Assembly: GCA_029721435.1 (NCBI GenBank)
Contig: CM056573.1
Span: 98,227,947-98,291,946 of the forward strand
DNA length: 64,000 nucleotides
Origin: Gymnothorax reevesii
Taxonomy: Eukaryota; Chordata; Actinopteri; Anguilliformes; Muraenidae
Reading direction: 5' to 3'
The position numbers and the translations under genes are program-made. Of the stretch, positions 1-10,800 are shown one piece after another. A model generated the notes under the pieces. It was not told the DNA's origin. It did no database searches and worked only from the letters and a program-made list of their open reading frames with translations. Numbering within the stretch: position 1 is the first letter of the stretch; each line of letters begins with the position of its first letter.

Positions 1-784
1 GGTGTATGGAGAATGATTGTAGTTTGGAAAAAAAAAGTTTTCACTGCGGGGGAAATATTGAAATGGGTTCATGGCAATGTGAAGGAAGGAATCTTGGGAA
101 ATGGGTGGGAAAACTTCGATACAGGGTAAATTTTTTATGCAGAGATGACTTAGAATGATAAGGAAATGGTGGGAAAAGAGTAGTCCAGAGTTCAGGCTGA
201 GGAAATGGAATAAAAAGGATATGATTGAGGTCACACTGGGGTGGGTAGGAGAAGTGTGTTGCCTTTTATCGATCTCTCTTAACCCCTTTGTGCAGAAGCC
301 AAATTTGGCTATTTATGGGTTACCCACTTTAATGCTGTATAATTCAAGATTTAAGCTTCACAAAGAGGAAAAATGTGGCTCAATTCAGGAAAGACACTTA
401 CAGCATTTAGAATTACATTGTATTTCAGTTTATTTTCATGATTTTGGTAGAGAAAATGAGCAGCAAACAAAAAATCTTCATGAAAATTCACCATTGAAAT
501 TGCAAAAAAAATAATTCTGACGATTGAAAAACTGCTGGGGCTTAAAACTATACATTTCTGGTATCATAAACTCCTTGAGCACAAGTAGAATTCATCTTCA
601 ACATTACATTCTAGATTACCTACATGCTATTAGCCAAATTATACAGCTACCCAAGTGTCTCCCCAAAGTCTCAAAATGATTTGCTGTCAAATCATTAAAA
701 AAATCATGTATTTAACACAATTAAAGCTTTAAGGCATGAAATTTAATATGAACAAATGATTTTCTGGTTGAGTTTAGTATGAAT
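1..784. other. No gene seen; AT-rich repeat-like DNA
   Basis: I see no convincing gene here. The 119-residue open frame at 155-514 has no recognisable domain and low-complexity composition. A short stretch near 280-297 (TTAACCCCTTTGTGCAGA) matches the terminal motif of the dispersed repeat found at 785-2240 and 16975-17670, so another fragment of that family may end here. Confidence 0.5.
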
Positions 785-2240
785 TTATCAATATCAGTGG
801 TCACAAGTAACCTCTCCAAATACGAAACATGCCTTTTCTCCATAATAAAGTTTAGAGTTTTGGCCATTTTTCTTCAAAGCCAGCACAAACACGCATTAAA
901 TAAACTGCTAATTAAACGGTCAGAACATTCACCCTGTAATGAAAGCTACCAGTCCCCTCTTCAAAGCTCACGAACCCATTTCAACACTTAAAAGGAGCAA
1001 GTACACCTCACTAACACAGTAATATCTGAATTCTGAAATATGCCTTATTTTAACTGAACAGACACTCCACTTTCAGGGAATATCAAATCCATTGCGTCTC
1101 CCGATTCAAAAGAAACGTGCAATGAACGTACCGGGGGTCCACACCAAAATGCACGGGCAGTTCGCGTTTTAAACAGGAAAAAAACCTCGACATTCGACTT
1201 TGTTGAGTACATATACATTCCGAAACAGAAAAAAAAAACAAACAAAAATAGCAGCCTGACCTTTTTCGTGAATCACTCCTCCAGAGACATTGACTGTATA
1301 AAATAGAGACCGATGTATCCAGTAGCAAGAACCCTCCGGTCCTGTTTCATTCGAAATAATTCCAATAGAGCATATCGTTCTCATTTAAATCCTGTAATGT
1401 AACTGAACACTTCAAGGCCAGTTTTGCGAACCGATTTTCTATAAATCCCGTCTATTTTAGCCGCGTAATGTGCATAACGTAGACAGGATACAACCGAGCC
1501 TGCTGATACGCATTGGTTTGTATGCTCTGTGTTTGTCCAATCAATGTGTTTCACTTACTCTAAAATGTTTAAACACTCGGGAATTGGATAAGAAACGAGC
1601 CAATCAATACATTGTTATCAGGGAAACTTCACGAGGCCATGAAGTGTAACTCTACAATTACGCAGAAGAGCTTGAATGTATGGTTGAGTGATTGGCTATC
1701 AACGCCAGGACTCGGGTGGATATAAGGAAGCGCTGGATTTGTCAATGAAGGAATCTACGCGTAAATCCACGGTAGGGAACTACAATTTTTTTTTGTATGG
1801 GACAACTGTAATAGGCAATAGAATGTGAGAGAATCAATACCATGTCGATTTTTTTGCCTCAGAAAACTGATTTTTCTGAACTACTAATTGGAATACTGTT
1901 AGCTCACTGTGGCTAAACTGGTTGCTACAAAGGATAACGATTTTTTCTGTGTCAAGATATCGTTTTTTTAAACTGCTGAATCGACACTATGGGCAAGGAT
2001 ACTGACCAGTTTGCACATCAGGCTTAGCTGAGGAGTTTAATTCATGCAGCTCTCAAAAAACAGGGAGTGGAGTGAACTTCACCGTATTCAGAACCGCGTT
2101 CGAGGTCTGCTTGCTTGTGAACATTCAATAACTGATCCGGGGGTGCCATCTAGTGATCGAGTACAGTAACAGCGTGCTTCCAATTTGCAGGTCTATAGAT
2201 GCGGGCATCTACATCTGCAGAAAGGGGTTAATATTCAGGT
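785..2240 (+). repeat. Unclassified dispersed repeat, copy A
   Basis: This stretch is matched in inverted orientation by 16975-17670, and by fragments at about 20155-20260 and 40200-40350. Shared landmarks are the ATCAGTGGTCAC..CCTCTCC start, the TTAAACAGGAAAAAAACCTCG core and the CTGATCCGGGGGTG..CTGCA.AAAGGGGTTAA end. Copy A carries about 680 bases (roughly 1360-2045) absent from copy B. No transposase is visible, so the class is unknown. I infer a non-autonomous element or a fragment of a larger one. Confidence 0.65.
1535..1730 (+). promoter_or_regulatory. Promoter-like cluster: several CCAAT boxes and a TATA box
   Basis: Within the segment unique to repeat copy A there are CCAAT motifs at about 1535-1543 and 1599-1607, an inverted one (GATTGGCT) at 1690-1697, and ATATAAGG at 1720-1727. 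The roughly 25-base gap between the last CCAAT and the TATA motif resembles a compact polymerase II promoter. No open frame follows it, so it may be a transposon promoter or a chance arrangement. Confidence 0.3.
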
Positions 2241-2831
2241 CATGAATATTCATTTTTGTCCAAATTGAGGCTTTATTTCATAGTATTTGCAATGGCGTGC
2301 CTGTAGAAGAGAATCGTGATTTGGCATTTATTCCTGATTTTTTTTTCATCTGGAAACTATAGCACTTTTCCCATAGCCCAACTCAGGACAAATTTTTGAA
2401 ATGACCTCAAGTACACATCACTTTTGCGGAAATATCATTGTCTGAAGGCGTGAGGAAAAAAAATCACTCCATGTTAAGTCATGCTGTTAACATTTAGCCA
2501 AACTGAATGCCAAGTGTAATGTTGGTCAAATCGGTCTGGCTTAGCAGAGGCTATTCAACATTATCCAGAAAGGGCCGGTGTGGGTGTAGGCTTTCATTCC
2601 AACCACACAGTTATACACCTGATCTACTAATCAGGTGGATAGCTTGACCGCTGTGTAAGTTCACAGAATGATGGCATTACCATTCTGGTGGAAATTACAT
2701 TGGTTTTCTATTTAATTGCACAATTCAGTTATCTGATAAATGGCATCTTATACTCTCAGTCGTGACCTGATCAGGCCTTGCTAATGCCTCGATAAATAGA
2801 ACTACTATCGCGAATATAAACCCCAGTAGTT
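2241..2831. other. No gene seen
   Basis: Intergenic sequence without a supported coding region or a recognised repeat boundary. Confidence 0.5.
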
Positions 2832-3223
2832 CCGGTGCTCTGCCAATTTTTGCTACCTTATCCAAATATGCTACCTTGTGGTTTTGCGCTTGCGTAGACC
2901 TAAAATCTTCAGCTCTGTTTCTTCGCTCACGTCTTAAGTATCTTCAAAAATCATAAAAATATATTTTTCCAGTGCCTTTCGACCTGTAAGCGTGTATATT
3001 TTTGCATGTACATCCTGGGTTTTCCTGAAAATGCAGAAATTAGATGATAATGGCGTGTGGCATATATCTTTTAACAAACGTAGCCAACTCATTACAACAT
3101 CTGCCTATCAGCTAAAAAATAAAGTTACTACTGTAGACTGATTAATATTGCAATATTAAGGTGAAAACGAAGACTTATTGATAGCATTTTTTGACAAGGT
3201 AGCACAAATTGTCAGAACACTGG
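2832..3223. mobile_element. MITE-like element with inverted ends (copy 1)
   Basis: The ends are inverted copies of each other (CCGGTGCTCTGCCAATTTTTG at the left; the complement of AATTGTCAGAACACTGG at the right). Both are followed inward by GCTACCTT. A second, longer copy lies at 47640-48315. There is no coding potential, so I read it as a short non-autonomous DNA transposon of unknown superfamily. Confidence 0.6.
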
Positions 3224-3949
3224 CCTTTCATCTCTCCTTACGAAGATTTATCTTTCAGAGAACAACAAAAAATTAGATCAGCATTCAATTTAGTATCCCC
3301 AGTCCCAGTACAATGCGGGACACAACAGTGAAATGCTGATCGGGATGCAGCCACTCTTAGTTCTGCTAGTCAAGCCTTGTTTTGGCTTTGGAATGAGTGG
3401 TATGGATAGAATTTAATAGTGGTCAATTGCGATGGTAATAAATAGTGCCAGCCCAGTAATATTGAAAGTAAATTGCAGAGAATCAAGGCAGTGGTAGATA
3501 CAGCAAGAGATTTTGCGTGTATGAGAATGAAAGTGGATGTGAAACAGGGAATTTTGGACAGAAGATTTGGTGGGAGTCAGATTTCAGGGATGTGAAGTTA
3601 GGGGAAAGGAGCTGGGTTGAGGAATGAGCTTGTTTAAAAGGGGGGCTGCTTTTATTTTCGTTTGCTGTAACTTAAATGGATATTTCAACATTTTGGCAAA
3701 TTGACCTATTGCCATAATCCCTATAGTCATATGAGTAGGTACAACCTTTAGTTGTCTGTGTCTGTTCTGTTGAGATTCAGGGGAGAAAGATGCCAGCTGC
3801 TCAGTGAACATAATGAAAGTGAATGGTTCAGGTCCCTCGCTGCTTCAAAACTCGTCAAATACACAATCCAACTGCTCCAAAACGCTCTTGTGGACAAGTT
3901 GTGACCTGTACATTCACCACGCTATGAAATAATAATGTATGTGTTTTGT
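3224..3949. other. No gene seen upstream of emc7
   Basis: Intergenic sequence. Open frames here are short and show no recognisable domain. Confidence 0.45.
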
Positions 3950-4247
3950 GTAGGTTTTAAGGTGTGCTTTGGATCATTGTCCATTGGTTAACTTATCAAT
4001 CTTTGACAGCTTGGCAATAGTTAAGGAAGGCTATCATGAATAAATGGAACATTCAGAGTTAATTACCTGAATTGTGAGTCAGAATGAGAAAAATGATAGC
4101 CCATGTCATCAATGACTTCATGGCTTCCATTGTTTTGTAATAAATGGCTTCCCCAGAGACATCTTCAGGGCAGTCATAGCACTAAACCAAAGCTCAGCGA
4201 TGATGATTATTGTGCCAGTGAGATTGAAACAAATACAGAAATGATAA
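3950..4247 (+). repeat. Direct duplicate, copy 1 (upstream of emc7)
   Basis: Bases 3950-4198 match 5858-6106 in the same orientation, and bases 4199-4247 match 6480-6528. In this copy the two blocks are joined directly. In the intron 2 copy they are separated by 373 bases. The match is near-identical, implying a recent duplication or a young repeat family that straddles exons 1 and 2 of emc7. Confidence 0.75.
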
Positions 4248-4399
4248 GGGTGGTATTGCATGGAGCTGGGGAGATTCTGGGGATAAACGATGTAAAAGGA
4301 GATGAAATGCATGGGAGTTTAGATGAGAGTGATAAGACGAGTTGTTTGATGCATGGAGTAATTGCTATCGAAGAACGTAATTTGGGGTCACTGTGAGGT

Positions 4400-4624
4400 T
4401 TTCTTTTTTTTTAGTGTACAAATATTATATATCCGGTAGGTGACGGTATACGACCTTACAAAATTGTCAGACGAACACCAAAGAAGAAGAAAAAGGAAGG
4501 CGGAGAAAGCTCGACAGATCTCGAAGTTAACGATGAATTAAACACGCTAAATCGTACTTTACACATTGATATTCTACTTGGCGGTCATTGTAATTAACTT
4601 TACATTTGGTTGTCCGACCCCATT
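4400..4624 (+). promoter_or_regulatory. emc7: Probable emc7 promoter and 5' UTR region
   Basis: This is the sequence immediately before the emc7 start codon. I see no clear TATA box, which is common for housekeeping genes. The transcription start cannot be fixed by eye. An in-frame TTG at 4610 precedes the ATG at 4625, but the ATG gives the protein a proper signal peptide. Confidence 0.35.
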
Positions 4625-4854
4625 ATGTTGCCACAGACCATAGTGGCGCGAGCATGGGTGTATTTTACGGCGCTGTTCCTGGTGCCTTGTGCTTTCAGTG
4701 ATCCTGAATCGGGGCCTGGGATCAATGCAGCTCAAAATTACGGAGATCGATTTAAGATTGAGGGTCGGGCATCAGTACCTGGAATTAAAACTCTTGATTG
4801 GATTTCCACTGCTCGGGTTTTCGTGGATGGAGAGGAGCACATTGGATTTTTAAA
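4625..4854 (+). CDS. emc7: emc7 exon 1
   Basis: Encodes the start methionine, the hydrophobic signal peptide ([14 protein letters not shown]) and the beginning of the lumenal domain ([30 protein letters not shown]). It ends in phase 2 at AA|GTACGT. The ATG at 4625 is preferred over the in-frame TTG at 4610. Confidence 0.95.
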
Positions 4855-7800
4855 GTACGTTGGAAATGAACTTAGCTTGCGAGCTAGCAAGTTGTTATTT
4901 CAATGAACTTGTCTTAAATGAGTGAACAGTTTTTAATAACTCCCAAGCTTGTGTTCTCCGGGTTGCCAGCCAGACAGCGAGATACATTAAAAGCTGTATC
5001 TCTTACTGCTGTTAGTAGTAGAGCGCAACACTAACATCACCGAGCTAACTAAGTTAAGTCTCTTTCTGCAGAATCGATGGCAGCTTCACAGTGAATGATG
5101 TGCCGTCAGGATCATACGTTGTTGAAGTTCTGTCGCCAACATACCGATTTGAACCGGTGCGAGTCGATATTACATCCAAGGGGAAAATGAGGTGGGCCTA
5201 ACGTCTGGATACCGCTTTAATTTGGCAACCACATTGCAACACTTGTAGGCAGATACACTACAAGACAGCGTTAGATGTGTTGTAAAATGACTTATGTGTA
5301 ATGTAAGCACCTTGTGTGATAACATGCTGCGTACATGGACTGTCCTGTTGGTTAAATAATTGGAGTTCTTTCTGTCTCCTGTTCACATAATCATGCCATG
5401 TTCTGCACCCTCCAGTGTTACTGTCATCCTTTAGGGAAAATGAGCAAAATGGGATGCAACAAAATGTCTATATTTGTTTATGCTTATGATCTGGCCTTCA
5501 TAATGTTTACAAAATGTAACCTTTAATAGGTGATAAACATGAAAGAAACATTCAGTTCTTGTCATAAAACAAATAGTTTTTCCCATCAAATATGTACCCT
5601 AATATTGGCACTCCTTCATTTAATATTTTTTGCAGCCTCCCTTTGCCAAGTTAACACCTGAGTCTCTTCTTTTATACTTGATGTGGTTGGTAAACTCACG
5701 GCATGGGATCTGAGACCATCTGTTCCTATAGCTTCTTCTTATCTTGAGGTTGATGCTTCTGGACTCTGCTTTTCATCTCGTACCACTGATTTTCTATGGG
5801 CCTGAGTTCAGGGTTCTGGCCTTGGCAAAACTGCAGTCGATGAACCGTTTTTTTTTTGTAGGTTTTAAGGTGTCCTTTGGATCATTGTCCATTGATTAAC
5901 TTATCAGTCTTTAACAGCTTTGCAATAGCTAAGGAAGGCTATCTTGAGTAAATGGAACATTCAGCGTTAATTACCTGAATTGCGAGACAGAATTAGAAAA
6001 ATGATAGCCCATGTCATCAATGACTTCATGGCTTCCATTGTTTTGTAATAAATGGCTTCCCCAGAGACATCTTCAGGGCAGTCATAGCACTAAACCAAAG
6101 CTCAGCTGTATTGGAGAATGAGAGAAGCAACATTATGAAAACTGCTTCTCCAATGCCCCCGCCAAGTCCACCCCGGGACAGTTCTCATTCACAAAGGCAT
6201 AGGCACCACAATATACATTAGAAATGCTAGTTATTGGTATCACTTGAAAGGGGAGATTCTAAGCTTCAAAATGGCCCCAGATTTGTCTCATTTGGATGGG
6301 TATTGTTTTAGATACAGCTGATTGAATGATACAAATTGACATACAACCTTTTGAGAATATTTTGTGCTTAATACCAGGAGTATATAAGGTAAAAGAACTG
6401 CAGAGATGGTGACAAAATAGGTAGAACCTGACGAAGAAAGTATTAGTATGGACAAGATGAAGTTTTTAGTATTGGTAGCGATGATGATTATTGTGCCAGT
6501 GAGATTGAAACAAATACAGAAATGATAAATGATAATGACACGTGTGACAGGTCCACCTTTTTTGGGTTTCCACTTGACGTACAACCTTTTGAGAATATAT
6601 TTAGCTTAATACCAGGAGGATATATGGTAAAAGACATTATTCTTCACCTGACGTGCTCGCATTAATTATGGGTAATTTTGGAGGGAACTTAAATAGCTTT
6701 TTCTAGCGGAGCTCTGAATTGGGTAAAGGTTGCTTATATTGTGCCAAATCCTTGTTTTGATTTAATTTTTGAGACTCATGATTCAGTTTATTGCATTGTG
6801 AACATAATTTGGGATGGAGTCATGTTGGCAGGACCTTGAACAGTTAATTGGACTATTGATTATGGTTAAGTGGGTGACTAAATATTGATTAAGGTGCAAA
6901 TGTTCATGCAGTACACATTAAAAAATTTTTTGTGTGCTCATATGTATCTCTAGCAACATCTCCCTTGCATCTGATTAGCTATGAATGAGTGACAATAGTA
7001 TTAAAATTGGTCACGAAAGTCCAGAGCTACTTTAAAAAGGAGCTAGAATAGAATATCAGAAACTCTTCTCTCTTTTGAAGAGACTAAAGGAGGCAATTTC
7101 AAGGGTGAAGGGATCTATTGGGAGTATGCCTGTCTGCTGTAGCCTGCATCTTGTTGCCATTGCTACGTGAGGGCAAATGCATTGCTTGAACATGGCCTAT
7201 TCTTTGTGCTTGGTAATTAATGTTGCTTAATTTTCCTTTGCGTCATGCCACTTGGGAATCCTTTTTTCCCTCCCCTCTGATTTGCTTTGGGCATGTGCAG
7301 TCTGAGCCACAGTAATATTTTGAACCAGATTCAAACCAATATGTAGAGTTTCGAGGTTCAGTTGGACTGACGCAAAGGACTGTTAAACTATTGAATTATG
7401 AACTATTTATGAGTTCCCCTGTCTGCAGTTGATTCATCCAAGTATCAAAATATTACGTAGCTGGGCCAGGTCACGCGGTAACGGAATTACAAAGCTGGTG
7501 TATTTTGTATGACAGTTCAAAAACTAAGTCAGAGAGGGGGCCGCCAAGCCAATGTTGACATGGAGATTTAAAAACAAATTGAAGTGTTACAAACTACACA
7601 TTTTTGAAAGGATATTATCTCTAGTTATAGGAACTGACCTTATTTTTTGATGAAACATTCTCACAAAAAATCTTTCAAGGATATTCTAAAAATAGTCACA
7701 TACATTTTGGGAAACTTTTCACGAAAAAATCCACTCTACATTCAATCCTTTATTGAAGATCATGTACTAGGTATATACATGATATATTTACATTTTTAGA

Positions 7801-10800
7801 AATGTCTGTTCTTTTTTTTTCCCATAAACATTTTATTATGTTTTTTTTTTTTTTTTCCCCAAAATGATACAATTTACAGTTATACTTACTAAGAAGTTCA
7901 GTATCACATTATTTGCAAAAATATAGAAAACCAATACAGAAAGAAAAGCAGTAACATAAATTAACCCTGAAAATAACGCATAAAACAGGATTTTTCAAGA
8001 AGATAGCTTCTCTTTTGGAATTTAGGAGGTAGTAATCTCTAGATACAGTATATGTCTGTAGGGGATTCAAAAATCAGTCAAGTCATCAGAGGCAACAAAA
8101 TCTTTAATAAAGTCAATAAAGGGCCCCCAGATCATTTCAAATTCTTGTTGCCTTGATTTATGTATGTGTGTTATTCTTTCCAAAGGTCAGCTGGATGACA
8201 TCTGTTTTAACCATTGGGAGACACCAGGTCCGTTCATATTTTTCCTATTTAAAGCAATACATCTTTTCGCTATCAATGAGCTGTAATCAATAAAAGTACT
8301 TTCTGCTTTACTAAAGTCATGTTTATCTGGATATATAGCCATTATAAATAATTTGGAATCCAAGGTAATCTGTTTTGAAATGATCTTTTCAATTAAGTTT
8401 TTTACTTCTACCCAAAAAGTTTTTATTTGACTGCATTCCCACATACAATGTATTAGCGTACCTTTTAAGCCACATTTCATACATATGTCTGGTATGTTCC
8501 AATTGTACTTATTTAATTTCACAGGTGTTGTATATATACGCATTAGCCATTTGAATTGTAATATCCTTAGACGACTATTAATTGACATTGTATGGACTTT
8601 ACTGCACGCTCTTTCCCAATCCCGCTCACTGATATCGGCAGATAGGTCTTTGTTCCAAGAAATTAATTTCTTTGTTGAATTTTCTGATGTGTTACATAAC
8701 ACCAAATTATAAAAATCAGAAATTATACCTTTCCTCAACGCACTCTTTACAAACAGTTTTTCCAGTTGTGTATGGGGAACCTTGTTAAGACCACCTTGAC
8801 TGGTATTGACAAAACTTCTCAACTGTAAATATTTAAAGTAGTGTTTTTTGTCCAAATTAAACCTCACTTGAAGTTCTCCAAAGGACATAAAAACATCTGA
8901 CTGAGGAGGATAAAGGTTACAAATCACTTTCAGTCCCCTTGACGCCCATAGTTTAAATGTATCATCTGCCCTTCCAGGTTTAAACAACTGATTACCCCAA
9001 ACTGGGCTAAATTGCGATAATAAGTTTGACTCATTCAGGTATTTTCTGACATCATTCCAGACCTTTACCATATATTTCAGAATCGGATTTCTAATCTGTT
9101 TTAACAATTTTTTAGCTGTGTCAGAATATAGAAATGAGGAAAGAGGCAATTTTAAATTCTGTGACTCCATCTCTACCCAATGTGGGCTAACTTTTTCTTA
9201 AAAATAAAATGTCAGAGAGCGAAGTTGTGCAGCCCAGCAATACCATAAAAAATTGGGGCATTTTAACCCCCCTCGATCAAATGGCAAATAAAGGAGGGAG
9301 AGACGGAGTTTGGGTTTACCATTGTTCCAAATAAAACTGGTTACAACTTTTTTTATCCATTTAAACAAATCAGGAGGAGGAGGCAAAGGAATATTTTGGA
9401 ATAGATACAACAGCTTTGGTAGTACGGTCATTTTGAGAGCATTAATTCTTCCCATCACCGATATAGGCAACTTCATCCACCTGTCAACTAAGTTACTAAT
9501 TTCTTCTTTTATTTTTTCGTAATTAATTTTAACAGTCTGCTCTATATTTGGCATTATCTGTATTCCTAAGTATTCAAATTGTTCTGCTACTTTAAAATTA
9601 AAATGTGTTATTTGTGGACTAGGATTTGCTCGTTCTGTCGCATTTAACAGTAAAATGGAGGATTTAGTATGGTTCACTTTATAACCTGAGATATTTCCAA
9701 ATAAATGAATTACTTCCAACACTGCTGGGATTGAAGAGCTGAGTCTTGACAAAAACAGGATCACATCATCAGCAAACAAAGAAATCTTATGTTCAATGGG
9801 GCCTATTGTAATTCCACAAATTTGAGTGTGCGCACGGATAGCTAATGCTAATGGTTCTATTGCTAAAGAAAATAGCAGGGGAGAGAGAGGGCAACCCTGC
9901 CGACAACCTTGCTTGATTTCTATTGGCTTGGAAAAAATGTTATTTGTTAAAATTTCTGCTGTAGGCTTACTATAAAGTATCTTAACCCATTTTATGAAGT
10001 TGTCTCCCATCCCAAATTTCTCAAGAACTTTAAAAAGATAGGGCCATTCAACCCTATCGAAGGCCTTTTCAGCGTCTAGCGATAAGAGATCAGTATCTTC
10101 TTCCTCTTTTTTATAATAAAGAACGTTTAATACCCGTCTTACATTATGGAACCCTTGTCTCCCACTTACAAAGCCATTCTGATCTTTATTTATTATGTCA
10201 GGAAGTATTTTTTGAATCCGTCTTGCTAATAATTTACAAACAATTTTAAGGTCAGAATTGAGAAGGCTGATAGGCCTCATATTCTCACATTTGTTAGCAG
10301 GTTTACCCGGCTTTGGAAGGAGAATGATTAATGCTTGATTTAAAGTTTTGGGAAGAGTCTCCTTTTCAAAAGTTTCTTTAAACATGTCTAAAAGTGGCAT
10401 TATTAATTTATCCTTACATTTTTTATAAATATCTGTTGGAATACCGTCTGGTCCCGCTTGTTTACCTGATTTCATTCCATCAATGGCTTGTGCTATTTCC
10501 TCTTTACTTATTTCTAAATCTAAGTTTACTTTGACATCGTCTGGGATGACTGGGATATTTAGCCCGTTTAACGCCACATTAATTTCCTGTAAGCTACAAT
10601 TCTTCTCGGCTTCATATAGTTTCTGATAATAATCCCAAAAGGCATCATTAATATCTTTTGGATTTAATATTGTTTGGCCTTTGTCAACAATTGACGTTAT
10701 TGATATTTTAGTTTCTAGCTGTTTAATTTGCCACGCCAATAATTTTCCTGCTCTGTCGCCTTGTTCATAAAATGACTGTTTTAGCCTTAAGAGACTGGAT

